This document shows, one piece after another, positions 1 through 6,742 of a stretch of DNA of 9,078 nt (position 1 is the first letter of the stretch; each line of letters starts with the position of its first letter). Location: positions 1-9,078 of the forward strand of contig CAIVHI010000393.1 of the NCBI GenBank assembly GCA_903905685.1. Direction: 5' to 3'. The DNA is from an uncultured Bacteroidota bacterium (GTDB lineage Bacteria; Bacteroidota; Bacteroidia; Chitinophagales; Chitinophagaceae). A model generated the notes under the pieces. That model saw only the letters and a program-made list of their open reading frames with translations, made no database searches and was not told the origin of the DNA. The translations under genes were made by a program, and so were the position numbers.

Positions 1-2
1 AG

Positions 3-905
3 CAACTCATAGACCTGATGGCGGGAACCATAGATGTAAAGAGCAGCAAAAACGTGGGCACCGTCATTACCTTCAACTTGTGCTTTGGCAAAGGCACCCT
101 TAAGGACCTGCCTAAGGCCGACGATGGCGCCATAGACAGCAAGGTGCTGAACGGGAAGAACATATTGCTGGTGGAAGACAACGACATGAACCGGCTGTTT
201 GCCAAAACGCTCTTGATACAGTATGGAGCCAAGGTAGACGAAGCCGTGAATGGACTGATAGCCATTGAAAAACTGGACCAAGGTTATAGTTACGACATCA
301 TTTTGATGGACATGCAGATGCCCAAAATGGGCGGCATAGAAGCCACCACCCACATTCGCCAACACATAGACTCCAACATCCCCATCATTGCGCTCACCGC
401 CAATGCCTTCAAGCAGGAGGAGGAGCGGTGCCTGAATGCCGGCATGAACGACTTCATTGCCAAGCCGTTTGACGAAAACAAATTCATAAGGTTGGTAGCT
501 GAGTGGCTGGGCAAAGAAATCTTGAAGCCCGAAGAACCTACAGTGGTTGCCGAAAATGCCGTGAAGCTCTATGACTTGGGCAAGCTGAACTCCATCAGCA
601 ACGGAGACCAATTGTTCATCAAGAAAATGTTGGAATTGTTTGTGGACTCCATTCCAACCACCATGACTGAGATGAAGGCTGCATTGGACGGCGGCGACCT
701 GCAAATGGTGGCCGACAGCGCGCACCGCATTAAGCCTACCCTACAAAATTTAGGCGTCAACTCCATAGAGTCGGAAATCAAAATGTTGGAAAGTGTGGTG
801 GTGTTGGGCTTGGACCCCGTGCAACTCCGTAAATACTTTTTGAAAGTTGAGGACGTACTCCATTCCGTGGTGGCCGATTTGGCTCGGGTGATGGACAAAC
901 TATAG
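3..905 (+). CDS. Hybrid sensor histidine kinase, C-terminal part (ATPase end, receiver, HPt); 5' end outside window
   Basis: The frame is open from the left edge (first full codon at 3) and reads QLIDLMAGTIDV...GTVITF, the closing strand of a HATPase domain, so the Met codon at 18 is internal and the gene starts upstream. Numbering from that Met, a receiver domain spans about 46-165: acidic pair E53/D54, phospho-acceptor D98 in LMDMQMP, T127 in ALTANA and K149 in AKPF, all expected residues present. A C-terminal HPt domain follows at about 185-290, with phospho-accepting H236 in SAHRIKPT. The protein should therefore autophosphorylate and pass phosphate His to Asp to His, the usual phosphorelay order, and would need a separate response regulator to receive it. 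The sensory half is not visible, so the signal is unknown. It is convergent with the kinase at 1007-3334; the 101-nt gap holds only weak inverted repeats. Confidence 0.93.
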   Translation, partial: QLIDLMAGTIDVKSSKNVGTVITFNLCFGKGTLKDLPKADDGAIDSKVLNGKNILLVEDNDMNRLFAKTLLIQYGAKVDEAVNGLIAIEKLDQGYSYDIILMDMQMPKMGGIEATTHIRQHIDSNIPIIALTANAFKQEEERCLNAGMNDFIAKPFDENKFIRLVAEWLGKEILKPEEPTVVAENAVKLYDLGKLNSISNGDQLFIKKMLELFVDSIPTTMTEMKAALDGGDLQMVADSAHRIKPTLQNLGVNSIESEIKMLESVVVLGLDPVQLRKYFLKVEDVLHSVVADLARVMDKL

Positions 906-1006
906 GCCAAAGGCGATGCCCCCCTATGGCCATTATTCGCAGTGCGCATAAGCTGACGAAGCGCCGGCCTGCACCGAAACGGGCGTTGGACGAATGACAA
1001 ATTGGT

Positions 1007-3334
1007 CTAGGACGGACGCTGATTGGGAATCGTCAACGTTATTTTGGTACCCAAGCCCGGGGTAGAGTCAAGTTCGATGGTGCCATTCAGTTTGGCCACC
1101 ATCTCCTTGCACATGTATAGGCCCAGCCCGCTACCAACTGAGGTTCGGGAACCTCGAAAAAACATCTCGAAGACCCGGTCTTGAATTTCCTTCGGGATGC
1201 CTTCCCCATTGTCTTCTACCACAAACACCAGTTCCCGTTTGTCTACCTTGACCGATACCTTTACATACGGTCGGGGCTTCTTGAGGTCGGCATACTTGAC
1301 TGAGTTGGATATCAAATTTTTGAATAGCGACAATATTCTAACCTCGTCACTAAAAAACGTCGACGTCACGTTCGAGTCCAAGTGGAGTTCTACGGGGTGG
1401 GCATGAAAAAATTTCAGGTCGTTGAAGATGACTTGGCACGCGTCTTGCACATCTATTTCGGTAACCACCTGATCGGCCCGGGTGTTCCTGAAGTAGTTGA
1501 GGATATCTACAATAGTGGCATCAAGCCTTTGCACTGCGGCCGAGATATAGTCGATATATTCGTACACATCAGTCCCAGCGGTCTTGGTGTGACGTTCGTC
1601 TTGAATGATTTCGATAATGCCTTTCACAGACATTAGTGGCGACCTTAGATTGTGAGACACGCTGTATACAAAAAAATCGAGTTCGGTATTCGTCTTGCGC
1701 AGTTCTTCATTAACCGCCTGTAGTTCCTTGGCGTGGTTGATGGGTCGCGTTACATCGAACCCATACCCAATTGCATATTCCGAATCGGGGTACTTATGGT
1801 ATTTCCGTTCTATCACCTTAACTGTACCATCGGGCATCTGCTGTTCTTCAATCCACTCGGGATGCGTTCCACCCGAAAAAACCTGGTCCAGATAGCTGGT
1901 TCTCCGTACTGCGACATCTTTGGGACGATTGCGGTACTGCACATACTCCAAGTCGGTTTTCCCGATAATCCACGTTCTGATTTTGTCGCTCTTGACGGCG
2001 GCTTTATTGACAAACCGGTAGCGCTTGTCGCGATCCAGCAGAGCAATATCTATCGGAATGTTGTCCAATATGTTTTCGTAGAGTTTCTTTTGCTCTATGA
2101 GTTTATCGAGCGCATTAGAAAGCGCCTGATCTGTTCTACGGAGTTTGGTGATATCGTGGCAATAAACATTGAAGGAGCCGGTGTCGGTAAAGGTGACATC
2201 GCAGATGAAATGGACATCGGAGAAAGCCAATTCGCGCGCAAAACCGGTAGAAGCTGTTTTGCAAGCGGTAAGAAACGAGCTCCAAATGTCCCAGTCGGCG
2301 GCATGCCTTTTGATTTTCCTGATGTGCTTCATGCCTGCGGCATTGACATACTCCCTTGAAAGGTCGGCGATGCGGAACCGGAAGAGCGGCACGAGACTAT
2401 GGGCTGCAATGTCTGAAAATAGGACTTTATCTTTAACCGCAGCCACCAACTGCTGGCGCAGCATCTCTTCTTCGGGTATGTTTTGCTGTACAGACATGAA
2501 GCCGGTATGGATGTTCCGTTGGTCGAAAATGGGATTGAGGTTGATGGAGACAAAATATTTGTCTCCCATTTTGGTATAGTTGGTAATCTTGGTGAAAAGG
2601 GGCGATACCGATTTTATGGCATCCCGCAACAATTTCGTTTTTTCGGGCTCCGTTTCCGGGCCTGCCAACACACTCCCCGGTGTTTTACCAACTACGTCGT
2701 TCAAGGAATAGCCGGTGAATGTTTCGAAAGCCCGATTCACCCACACCACCCTGCCGAGGGTATCGGTCTTGATGATAAGGTTGGTGGTGCTTTCGGTTAT
2801 GGCATGCAGGTTTTCATATTCGTTTCGGTATTCTTCAACCAAATTTCGCGCTTCCCGCACCTTAAATGCATGTACCAGGACTGCTGCGGTCATTTTGGCT
2901 ACCAAACCGGCCCATTCCCCAAAATGGACCGGATGCTCCGATTCCAATGCGAAACTTCCCCAATGCGCTCCATCGCATTTTAAATCTCCCTGCAAAACAA
3001 CGATTCCTGAAGCAGCGGCAACTACCTTGCATTCAGATTTCAATTTTAAATTAGGTAACCGACCGATATTGGGGCGAGCATTGCGAATCAGGAAAGAAGA
3101 GACATGAATTTCTGATTTGCTACCAATTAAAACGCATGTGGTTGGACTGTGGCCGGATTTGGCGGTGCCCAATGGGGTGAGCAAAGAAACTGTAAGTTTC
3201 GCCGGGCCGATACTATGGACAAAAACTTTGAGGATTTCGTCAATAATTTCGGTTTTATGTTGATTTAAATATTTTCCTTCATGAATAATTGAAAGTTGAC
3301 TAAGTATAAGCAATGGCGTATTTGTCAAATCCAT
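1007..3334 (-). CDS. Soluble multi-PAS sensor histidine kinase without receiver
   Basis: From the ATG at 3334 the product is 775 aa; the frame also allows a GTG start at 3370 (787 aa). I prefer ATG because the extra 12 codons run through AT-rich sequence with TACGTA repeats; neither start has a clear ribosome site. Numbering from the ATG: residues 1-158 look like a degenerate GAF-type sensor; PAS domains lie at about 178-288 (NRAFETFTGYS), 303-398 (weaker, ending VYCHDIT) and 416-533 (ending GYGFDVT); a short coiled linker leads into HisKA with H561 in SVSHNLRSPL; HATPase follows with N-box N673/N677, D708-G710-G712 (VEDNGEGIP) and G2 box GSGLGL at 734-739. No signal peptide or membrane span is seen, so it should be cytosolic and sense an internal signal. 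There is no receiver or DNA-binding domain and no response-regulator gene beside it. The residue after the phospho-His is Asn, not the acidic residue linked to phosphatase activity in many HisKA kinases. Confidence 0.92.
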   Translation of the reverse strand: MDLTNTPLLILSQLSIIHEGKYLNQHKTEIIDEILKVFVHSIGPAKLTVSLLTPLGTAKSGHSPTTCVLIGSKSEIHVSSFLIRNARPNIGRLPNLKLKSECKVVAAASGIVVLQGDLKCDGAHWGSFALESEHPVHFGEWAGLVAKMTAAVLVHAFKVREARNLVEEYRNEYENLHAITESTTNLIIKTDTLGRVVWVNRAFETFTGYSLNDVVGKTPGSVLAGPETEPEKTKLLRDAIKSVSPLFTKITNYTKMGDKYFVSINLNPIFDQRNIHTGFMSVQQNIPEEEMLRQQLVAAVKDKVLFSDIAAHSLVPLFRFRIADLSREYVNAAGMKHIRKIKRHAADWDIWSSFLTACKTASTGFARELAFSDVHFICDVTFTDTGSFNVYCHDITKLRRTDQALSNALDKLIEQKKLYENILDNIPIDIALLDRDKRYRFVNKAAVKSDKIRTWIIGKTDLEYVQYRNRPKDVAVRRTSYLDQVFSGGTHPEWIEEQQMPDGTVKVIERKYHKYPDSEYAIGYGFDVTRPINHAKELQAVNEELRKTNTELDFFVYSVSHNLRSPLMSVKGIIEIIQDERHTKTAGTDVYEYIDYISAAVQRLDATIVDILNYFRNTRADQVVTEIDVQDACQVIFNDLKFFHAHPVELHLDSNVTSTFFSDEVRILSLFKNLISNSVKYADLKKPRPYVKVSVKVDKRELVFVVEDNGEGIPKEIQDRVFEMFFRGSRTSVGSGLGLYMCKEMVAKLNGTIELDSTPGLGTKITLTIPNQRPS

Positions 3335-3400
3335 GAAGGCAATGTACGTAATACGTATTGATTGAGGCACATGGGATATCAGTTTTTTCTATAAAATTAA

Positions 3401-3431
3401 TTCACACCCAAATTCATTTTCCGTATTTTCG
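3401..3431 (+). promoter_or_regulatory. Candidate Bacteroidota-type promoter for the DinB-like gene
   Basis: TATTTTCG at 3424-3431 matches the phylum's -7 box TAnnTTTG at all but one fixed position. A TTC at 3401-3403 lies 20 nt upstream where TTG is expected. The predicted transcript would start near 3438, giving a very short leader to the ATG at 3444. The stretch is AT-rich and lies between divergent genes. The -33 match is poor, so this is tentative. Confidence 0.3.
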
Positions 3432-3443
3432 CAAAAAAAAGGA

Positions 3444-3941
3444 ATGGATAATTTATCTTTTTTCAAATCATGTTTCAAAAACGAAATGGCTTCTACATTC
3501 AATTTATTTAAAATCCTTTCAGTCGACAGCCTTACCCATCGTTCACACGCCAATAACCGGTCAGTTGGAGAAATCATGGAGCACATCCTCTGCCACGTGG
3601 TAGATTTGGACGTCATTTTGAAACAACCGGTATGCGATGAAGCCTTGGTATACGAAATTGAGGACCCCGCCATTGCTGCCGAGCACCTTGCCCAACTTTG
3701 GCACGTAGTAGACCAAAGCTTGGACACCATTACGACCGAGCAATGGGAACAAGAGCCCGTTGAACTGCTCCTGAACGGCGCACCCTTCGTTACGCTGCCG
3801 AGGATGCAGATGATGTGGTTCTTCTTTTTCGACATCATCCACCATCGCGGCCAGCTCTCCACCTATGTAAGGCCTACCGGTGGGAAAGTACCTGCCATTT
3901 ACGGCTTTAGTGCCGACAGCCTGGCCGCATCGGCCAATTGA
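3444..3941 (+). CDS. DinB/YfiT-like four-helix metalloprotein (DinB superfamily)
   Basis: The product is 165 aa, the normal size for the DinB/YfiT superfamily of small helical-bundle proteins, which bind a divalent metal with His residues; some members are thiol-dependent S-transferases and many have no known substrate. The N-terminal helix carries SVGEIMEHILCH (H47 and H51 candidates), and the C-terminal signature is DIIHHRGQLSTYVRPTGGKVPAIYG followed by SAD (positions about 130-158), characteristic of the family. Many members have HxxxH before RGQ; here the first position is D130 and the second H134, so metal binding may use Asp or H133. No signal peptide or membrane segment is seen, so it is probably cytosolic. 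The ATG at 3444 follows an A-rich run, typical for the phylum. It is divergent from the PAS kinase, sharing about 110 nt of upstream DNA, and ends before a strong hairpin at 4038. Substrate cannot be inferred. Confidence 0.88.
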   Translation: MDNLSFFKSCFKNEMASTFNLFKILSVDSLTHRSHANNRSVGEIMEHILCHVVDLDVILKQPVCDEALVYEIEDPAIAAEHLAQLWHVVDQSLDTITTEQWEQEPVELLLNGAPFVTLPRMQMMWFFFFDIIHHRGQLSTYVRPTGGKVPAIYGFSADSLAASAN

Positions 3942-4037
3942 TGCAAGTGTATTGCAGCTTTTGCACCCAGCGGTCGACAAGCAGGACACGCGCCCTTCCC
4001 CCTATCTTACCCTACTACCATTGGACTACATAGAAAA

Positions 4038-4085
4038 GGCCGAAGGGGGATATACTTGAAATTCCAAGTACATCCCCCTTCGGCC
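4038..4085. terminator. Long GC-rich hairpin between convergent genes, likely terminator
   Basis: Arms 4038-4051 (GGCCGAAGGGGGAT) and 4072-4085 are perfect reverse complements over 14 bp. After one A-C mismatch the stem continues for six more pairs (TACTTG with CAAGTA), leaving the six-base loop AAATTC. On the minus strand the stem is followed by TTTTC, a short U-tract, and it begins about 32 nt after the stop of the 4118-5110 gene, so termination of that gene is the best-supported role. On the plus strand there is no U-tract after the stem, so an effect on the DinB-like transcript is less certain. Confidence 0.8.
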
Positions 4086-4117
4086 AATAAATAACGCATA
4101 CTCTGCGAACATTGAAC

Positions 4118-5110
4118 CTAGTGCATCAACGACAACTTGCCGGTTTTCTGAACCGCGCCCGATGCATCGGTAATGGAGTACAGGTAAAGCCCCGTGGGCA
4201 ACGTGCTTACTGCGATAGACTGCGCGCCCTCAAAATCTTTGCGTACTGCTTCGCGACCGGTGAGATCGAACATGCGGAACGTGAATGTACCTGCGGTAGC
4301 TGCAAAAAGGTTGACCACCCCTTGGGCAGGGTTAGGATAAACCATGTAGTTGATCACGCCAGTAAACACATGGTAATACGTACTAAGAGGAGACATCAAC
4401 GTGATGTCGTCAACATAGAGTGCGCTACTGTCTACGGCACCCGATATTGAACTCGTCAACGTAATGCGGAAGGTATCGGGAACCGTAGTGCTGTCATTGT
4501 AAACGATGTTGGCGGTAACTTGGGTCCAAGAGGAGGTGGAATCTATCATGGCAACGCCTGTACCTATGACGGAATCCTTACCGCCAATGAACTTGATGGC
4601 TTGAATCTGCAAGATAGCGGTATCTTCAGCTACAACGCCTGCTGTCTTACCATATTGGTATTGCACCCAAGCACTGGCCGAAATGAGGCGGTCGGTGAGT
4701 GGCAATCCGCCCGATACCGTAGTAGCTGAAGCAATGCTGCCACCGCTTAAAAGTGCCGAAGTGTTGACATGGGTCACATAGTTGCCAATGGAACCTGGAA
4801 TAAGGCCCAAAGTATCCTGCTTCATGGTCATCAGTTTTGCAGAGTGGGTGCCGCTGTGAACGATGACAGACTCTTTAAATACTTGCTCGTGGAAGTTGGT
4901 ACCGGCACCAATAAAGGAGCCGAACCCTTCGCCGAGGGCGATGATCAGCGAATCGAAACCCAACCAGCCGGCGGGCGCGGCTATTGCCTTTGGAGACGTG
5001 CTACCCGACATCCCGGTGCGCCAAGTTTCCATCCCCGCACCGGGCACAGACTGGGCATTGGCCATCGTGGCTCCCGACAGCAACAAAAGTGCAACGTAAA
5101 TTTTTTTCAT
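4118..5110 (-). CDS. Secreted protein with unassigned beta-rich core and C-terminal T9SS sorting domain
   Basis: The product is 330 aa. Residues 1-19 form a Sec signal peptide (MKKIYVALLLLSGATMANA, predicted cleavage before QS). The mature N-terminus has METWRTG and APAGWLGFDS, then a Thr/Ser/Gly-rich beta-type region (about 75-240) ending in SALYVDDITLMSP; that ending is typical of jelly-roll, carbohydrate-binding-like modules and of the PCMD group of Bacteroidota surface proteins, a resemblance and not a firm assignment. Residues about 255-330 are a type A T9SS sorting domain: VYPNPAQG (257-264), MFDLTGREAV, LPTGLYLYSI and a terminal GKLSL strand. Export through the outer membrane by the T9SS and surface attachment or release is therefore expected. 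No catalytic motif is recognisable. The ATG at 5110 is fixed by the signal peptide. A candidate promoter lies just upstream and a strong hairpin just downstream, so it may be monocistronic. Confidence 0.88.
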   Translation of the reverse strand: MKKIYVALLLLSGATMANAQSVPGAGMETWRTGMSGSTSPKAIAAPAGWLGFDSLIIALGEGFGSFIGAGTNFHEQVFKESVIVHSGTHSAKLMTMKQDTLGLIPGSIGNYVTHVNTSALLSGGSIASATTVSGGLPLTDRLISASAWVQYQYGKTAGVVAEDTAILQIQAIKFIGGKDSVIGTGVAMIDSTSSWTQVTANIVYNDSTTVPDTFRITLTSSISGAVDSSALYVDDITLMSPLSTYYHVFTGVINYMVYPNPAQGVVNLFAATAGTFTFRMFDLTGREAVRKDFEGAQSIAVSTLPTGLYLYSITDASGAVQKTGKLSLMH

Positions 5111-5127
5111 ATTTTGAAATTTTTGGG

Positions 5128-5159
5128 CAAATTAATATAAATTCGGATAATTACGCCAA
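5128..5159 (-). promoter_or_regulatory. Candidate -33/-7 promoter of the secreted T9SS protein gene
   Basis: Read on the minus strand, TTG (5159-5157) is followed after 21 nt by TTAATTTG (5135-5128), one mismatch from the Bacteroidota -7 box TAnnTTTG. The -7 box ends 17 nt before the ATG at 5110. Spacing and AT-richness fit; the second base of the -7 box does not. Confidence 0.4.
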
Positions 5160-5179
5160 CCCACTGCAAAAAAAACAGA

Positions 5180-5647
5180 TTAAAGCGATTTCAAACATTC
5201 TTTAATGGCGTCGAAATTGGGTACTTCGAGCGCATTTTCAAGCACCTCGGCATAACGCACTACGCCTTCGCCGTCAATGACGAACGCCGAACGCTTGGAT
5301 ACCCCCTTCATGTCGTTGAAGAAGTTTTCATAAATGGATCCATATGCGGTCGACGTGGTTTTGTTGAAATCGCTAAGTAACGTAAAATTCAAGTTTTGTT
5401 CGGTACGGAACTTGTTGAGCACGTGGATGGAATCTACCGAGATGCCGAAAACGGTGGCATTCAACCCGTCGTAAATGTTCATAGTATCGCGCACAGAGCA
5501 CAACTCCTTGGTACACACGCCTGTAAAGGCCAACGGGAAGAACAGCAAGACCACGTTTTTTCCACGTTGGCCGGCGAGTGATACTTGTTGTTTGTCGTGG
5601 CTCCACAGCGTAAATTGGGGAGCTGCTTGCCCTATCTGTAATGACAT
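5180..5647 (-). CDS. Peroxiredoxin, AhpE/BCP-like thiol peroxidase
   Basis: The product is 155 aa, about the length of AhpE and bacterioferritin-comigratory peroxiredoxins, which reduce hydrogen peroxide and organic hydroperoxides. The fold markers are in order: IGQAAPQFTL near the N-terminus, then FFPLAFTGVC with P38, T42 and peroxidatic C45 of the PxxxTxxC motif, and R119 in KRSAFVID. FFPLAFTG followed by LLSDF and a short C-terminus resembles AhpE more than typical 2-Cys enzymes. C50, five residues after C45, occupies the position of the resolving Cys in BCP-type enzymes, so an internal disulfide cycle is possible; C151 is a third Cys. There is no signal peptide, so it should be cytosolic. 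Its electron donor is not encoded nearby. The gap to the SDR gene (5648-5742) contains a small CCGGG/CCCGG hairpin (5714-5728, 5-nt loop) without a U-tract. The gap to the downstream secreted-protein gene is 69 nt. Confidence 0.93.
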   Translation of the reverse strand: MSLQIGQAAPQFTLWSHDKQQVSLAGQRGKNVVLLFFPLAFTGVCTKELCSVRDTMNIYDGLNATVFGISVDSIHVLNKFRTEQNLNFTLLSDFNKTTSTAYGSIYENFFNDMKGVSKRSAFVIDGEGVVRYAEVLENALEVPNFDAIKECLKSL

Positions 5648-5742
5648 AAGTTATAATTTGGGGTAAAATTATGGCATTTAGCAACTCATAGGGTAATACA
5701 GCCATAGGTGAAGCCGGGAGAGACCCGGAATTAACAAATCGG

Positions 5743-6573
5743 TTATTGCATCATGCGTAGCATCACCCAATCGAACGACTTGTCGGGCAGCAGTTTCCGC
5801 AAAAAAAGAATCATGCCGGCACCACCGCCGGCGGGATAGCGTGTTGCCGGCTTCCGAGCACGGATGGCGCGGAAAATGGCGCGGGCCACCACGTCGGGCT
5901 TGCCGCCAAACTTGTCGGCACGTTCCAGCATGCGGATATGCTTGTTGGCCAAAACACTATAGGCCGATTTACCCGACGTAGCCGCCAAAAGTTCTCGGGC
6001 AATGCCGTTCCACTCCGTAATGATGGCCCCAGGCTCTATCACGACGACCTTTACACCGAACTGCGCCACCTCCATCCGGAGACAGTCGCTAAAGCCCTCC
6101 ACCGCAAACTTCGTGGCGTGGTACCAAGCCCCATGAGGCTCCGCGATTTTACCGCCTATTGAAGAAACGTTGACTATCAATCCCGAGCGTTGTGCCCGCA
6201 TATGGGGAAGCACTGCGCGGGTAAGGCCCGCCAGTCCGAATACGTTCACTTCAAACTGATACCTGGCCTCAGACAGCGGCACATCTTCAACTGCCCCATA
6301 CGAGCCATAGCCGGCATTGTTCACGAGTACGTCTATATGGCCATGTTGTTGAACGATGTGGGACACCAGCGCCAAGCAATTGGCTTCATCGGTAACATCC
6401 AGTTTTACCGTGTGGATGCCGAAGCCAGTGAGATCCTGCATTTTTTCAACCCTGCGGGCAGCCGCATAGACCAAGTAACCTTTAGAGGCCAACAGCAAGG
6501 CCGTCTCCCGACCCATGCCGGAAGACGCCCCGGTTATCAAGACCACTTTCGCACCTGTCGGTTTACTGTCCAT
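5743..6573 (-). CDS. Classical short-chain dehydrogenase/reductase (NADP-preferring, 17beta-HSD-like group)
   Basis: The product is 276 aa. The Rossmann nucleotide motif TGASSGMG is at 14-21, LDVTD at 58-62, NNAG at 85-88, catalytic Asn N110 in VNVFG, and the Ser-Tyr-Lys set is S138, Y151 and K155 (YHATK), so all four catalytic residues of a classical SDR are present. Paired arginines R40/R41 after the second beta-strand favour NADP(H) over NAD(H). The overall pattern (VEDVPLSEARYQFEVNVFG, EPGAIITEW) is that of the broad group annotated as 17beta-hydroxysteroid-dehydrogenase-like or generic oxidoreductase; this name does not establish a steroid substrate. The protein is soluble; residues 252-264 are hydrophobic but short. 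The ATG at 6573 sits 19 nt or so after a predicted transcription start from a good -7 box. Substrate and pathway cannot be told from the neighbours. Confidence 0.92.
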   Translation of the reverse strand: MDSKPTGAKVVLITGASSGMGRETALLLASKGYLVYAAARRVEKMQDLTGFGIHTVKLDVTDEANCLALVSHIVQQHGHIDVLVNNAGYGSYGAVEDVPLSEARYQFEVNVFGLAGLTRAVLPHMRAQRSGLIVNVSSIGGKIAEPHGAWYHATKFAVEGFSDCLRMEVAQFGVKVVVIEPGAIITEWNGIARELLAATSGKSAYSVLANKHIRMLERADKFGGKPDVVARAIFRAIRARKPATRYPAGGGAGMILFLRKLLPDKSFDWVMLRMMQ

Positions 6574-6598
6574 TATCGATTCAACGGTTTATAAGGGA

Positions 6599-6631
6599 CA
6601 AAAATACAGATTTATAGCGGCATGAAGTCAA
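6599..6631 (-). promoter_or_regulatory. Candidate -33/-7 promoter of the SDR gene
   Basis: On the minus strand TTG (6631-6629, within TTGAC) is followed after 22 nt by TATTTTTG (6606-6599), an exact match to the Bacteroidota -7 consensus TAnnTTTG. It lies 25 nt before the ATG at 6573 in a 169-nt gap, which suggests the SDR is transcribed separately from RNase R. Best promoter match in the window, although spacing is at the long end. Confidence 0.5.
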
Positions 6632-6742
6632 TTCGCAATTAATGAACAACAAAATGGCAGGCCGTTTAGGACCGATTAAATGTTGATCATTAGACAACCT
6701 TTATTTTGGACCATGGGCCAATTGGCAGTTCATAACCAAATA

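Noticed and set aside
1..12. 12-base match AGCAACTCATAG shared with 5680-5691
   Set aside because: A few 12-base matches are expected by chance in 9 kb; there are no extended flanks and the contexts are unrelated.
902..931. Possible terminator between the convergent kinases (ATAGG...CCTAT, GGC...GCC)
   Set aside because: Pairing is short and broken and has no U-tract on either strand.
1733..2359. 208-codon plus-strand open frame opposite the PAS kinase
   Set aside because: It lies wholly antisense to the PAS2/PAS3 coding region and has no recognisable motif.
5714..5728. CCGGG/CCCGG hairpin between the SDR and peroxiredoxin genes as a terminator
   Set aside because: The stem is only 5 bp and is not followed by a U-tract on the minus strand, so termination is not supported.
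6711..6726. Palindromes CCATGG and GCCAATTGGC after the RNase R stop
   Set aside because: They have no loop and no U-tract, so they do not form a terminator hairpin; short palindromes like these are common by chance.
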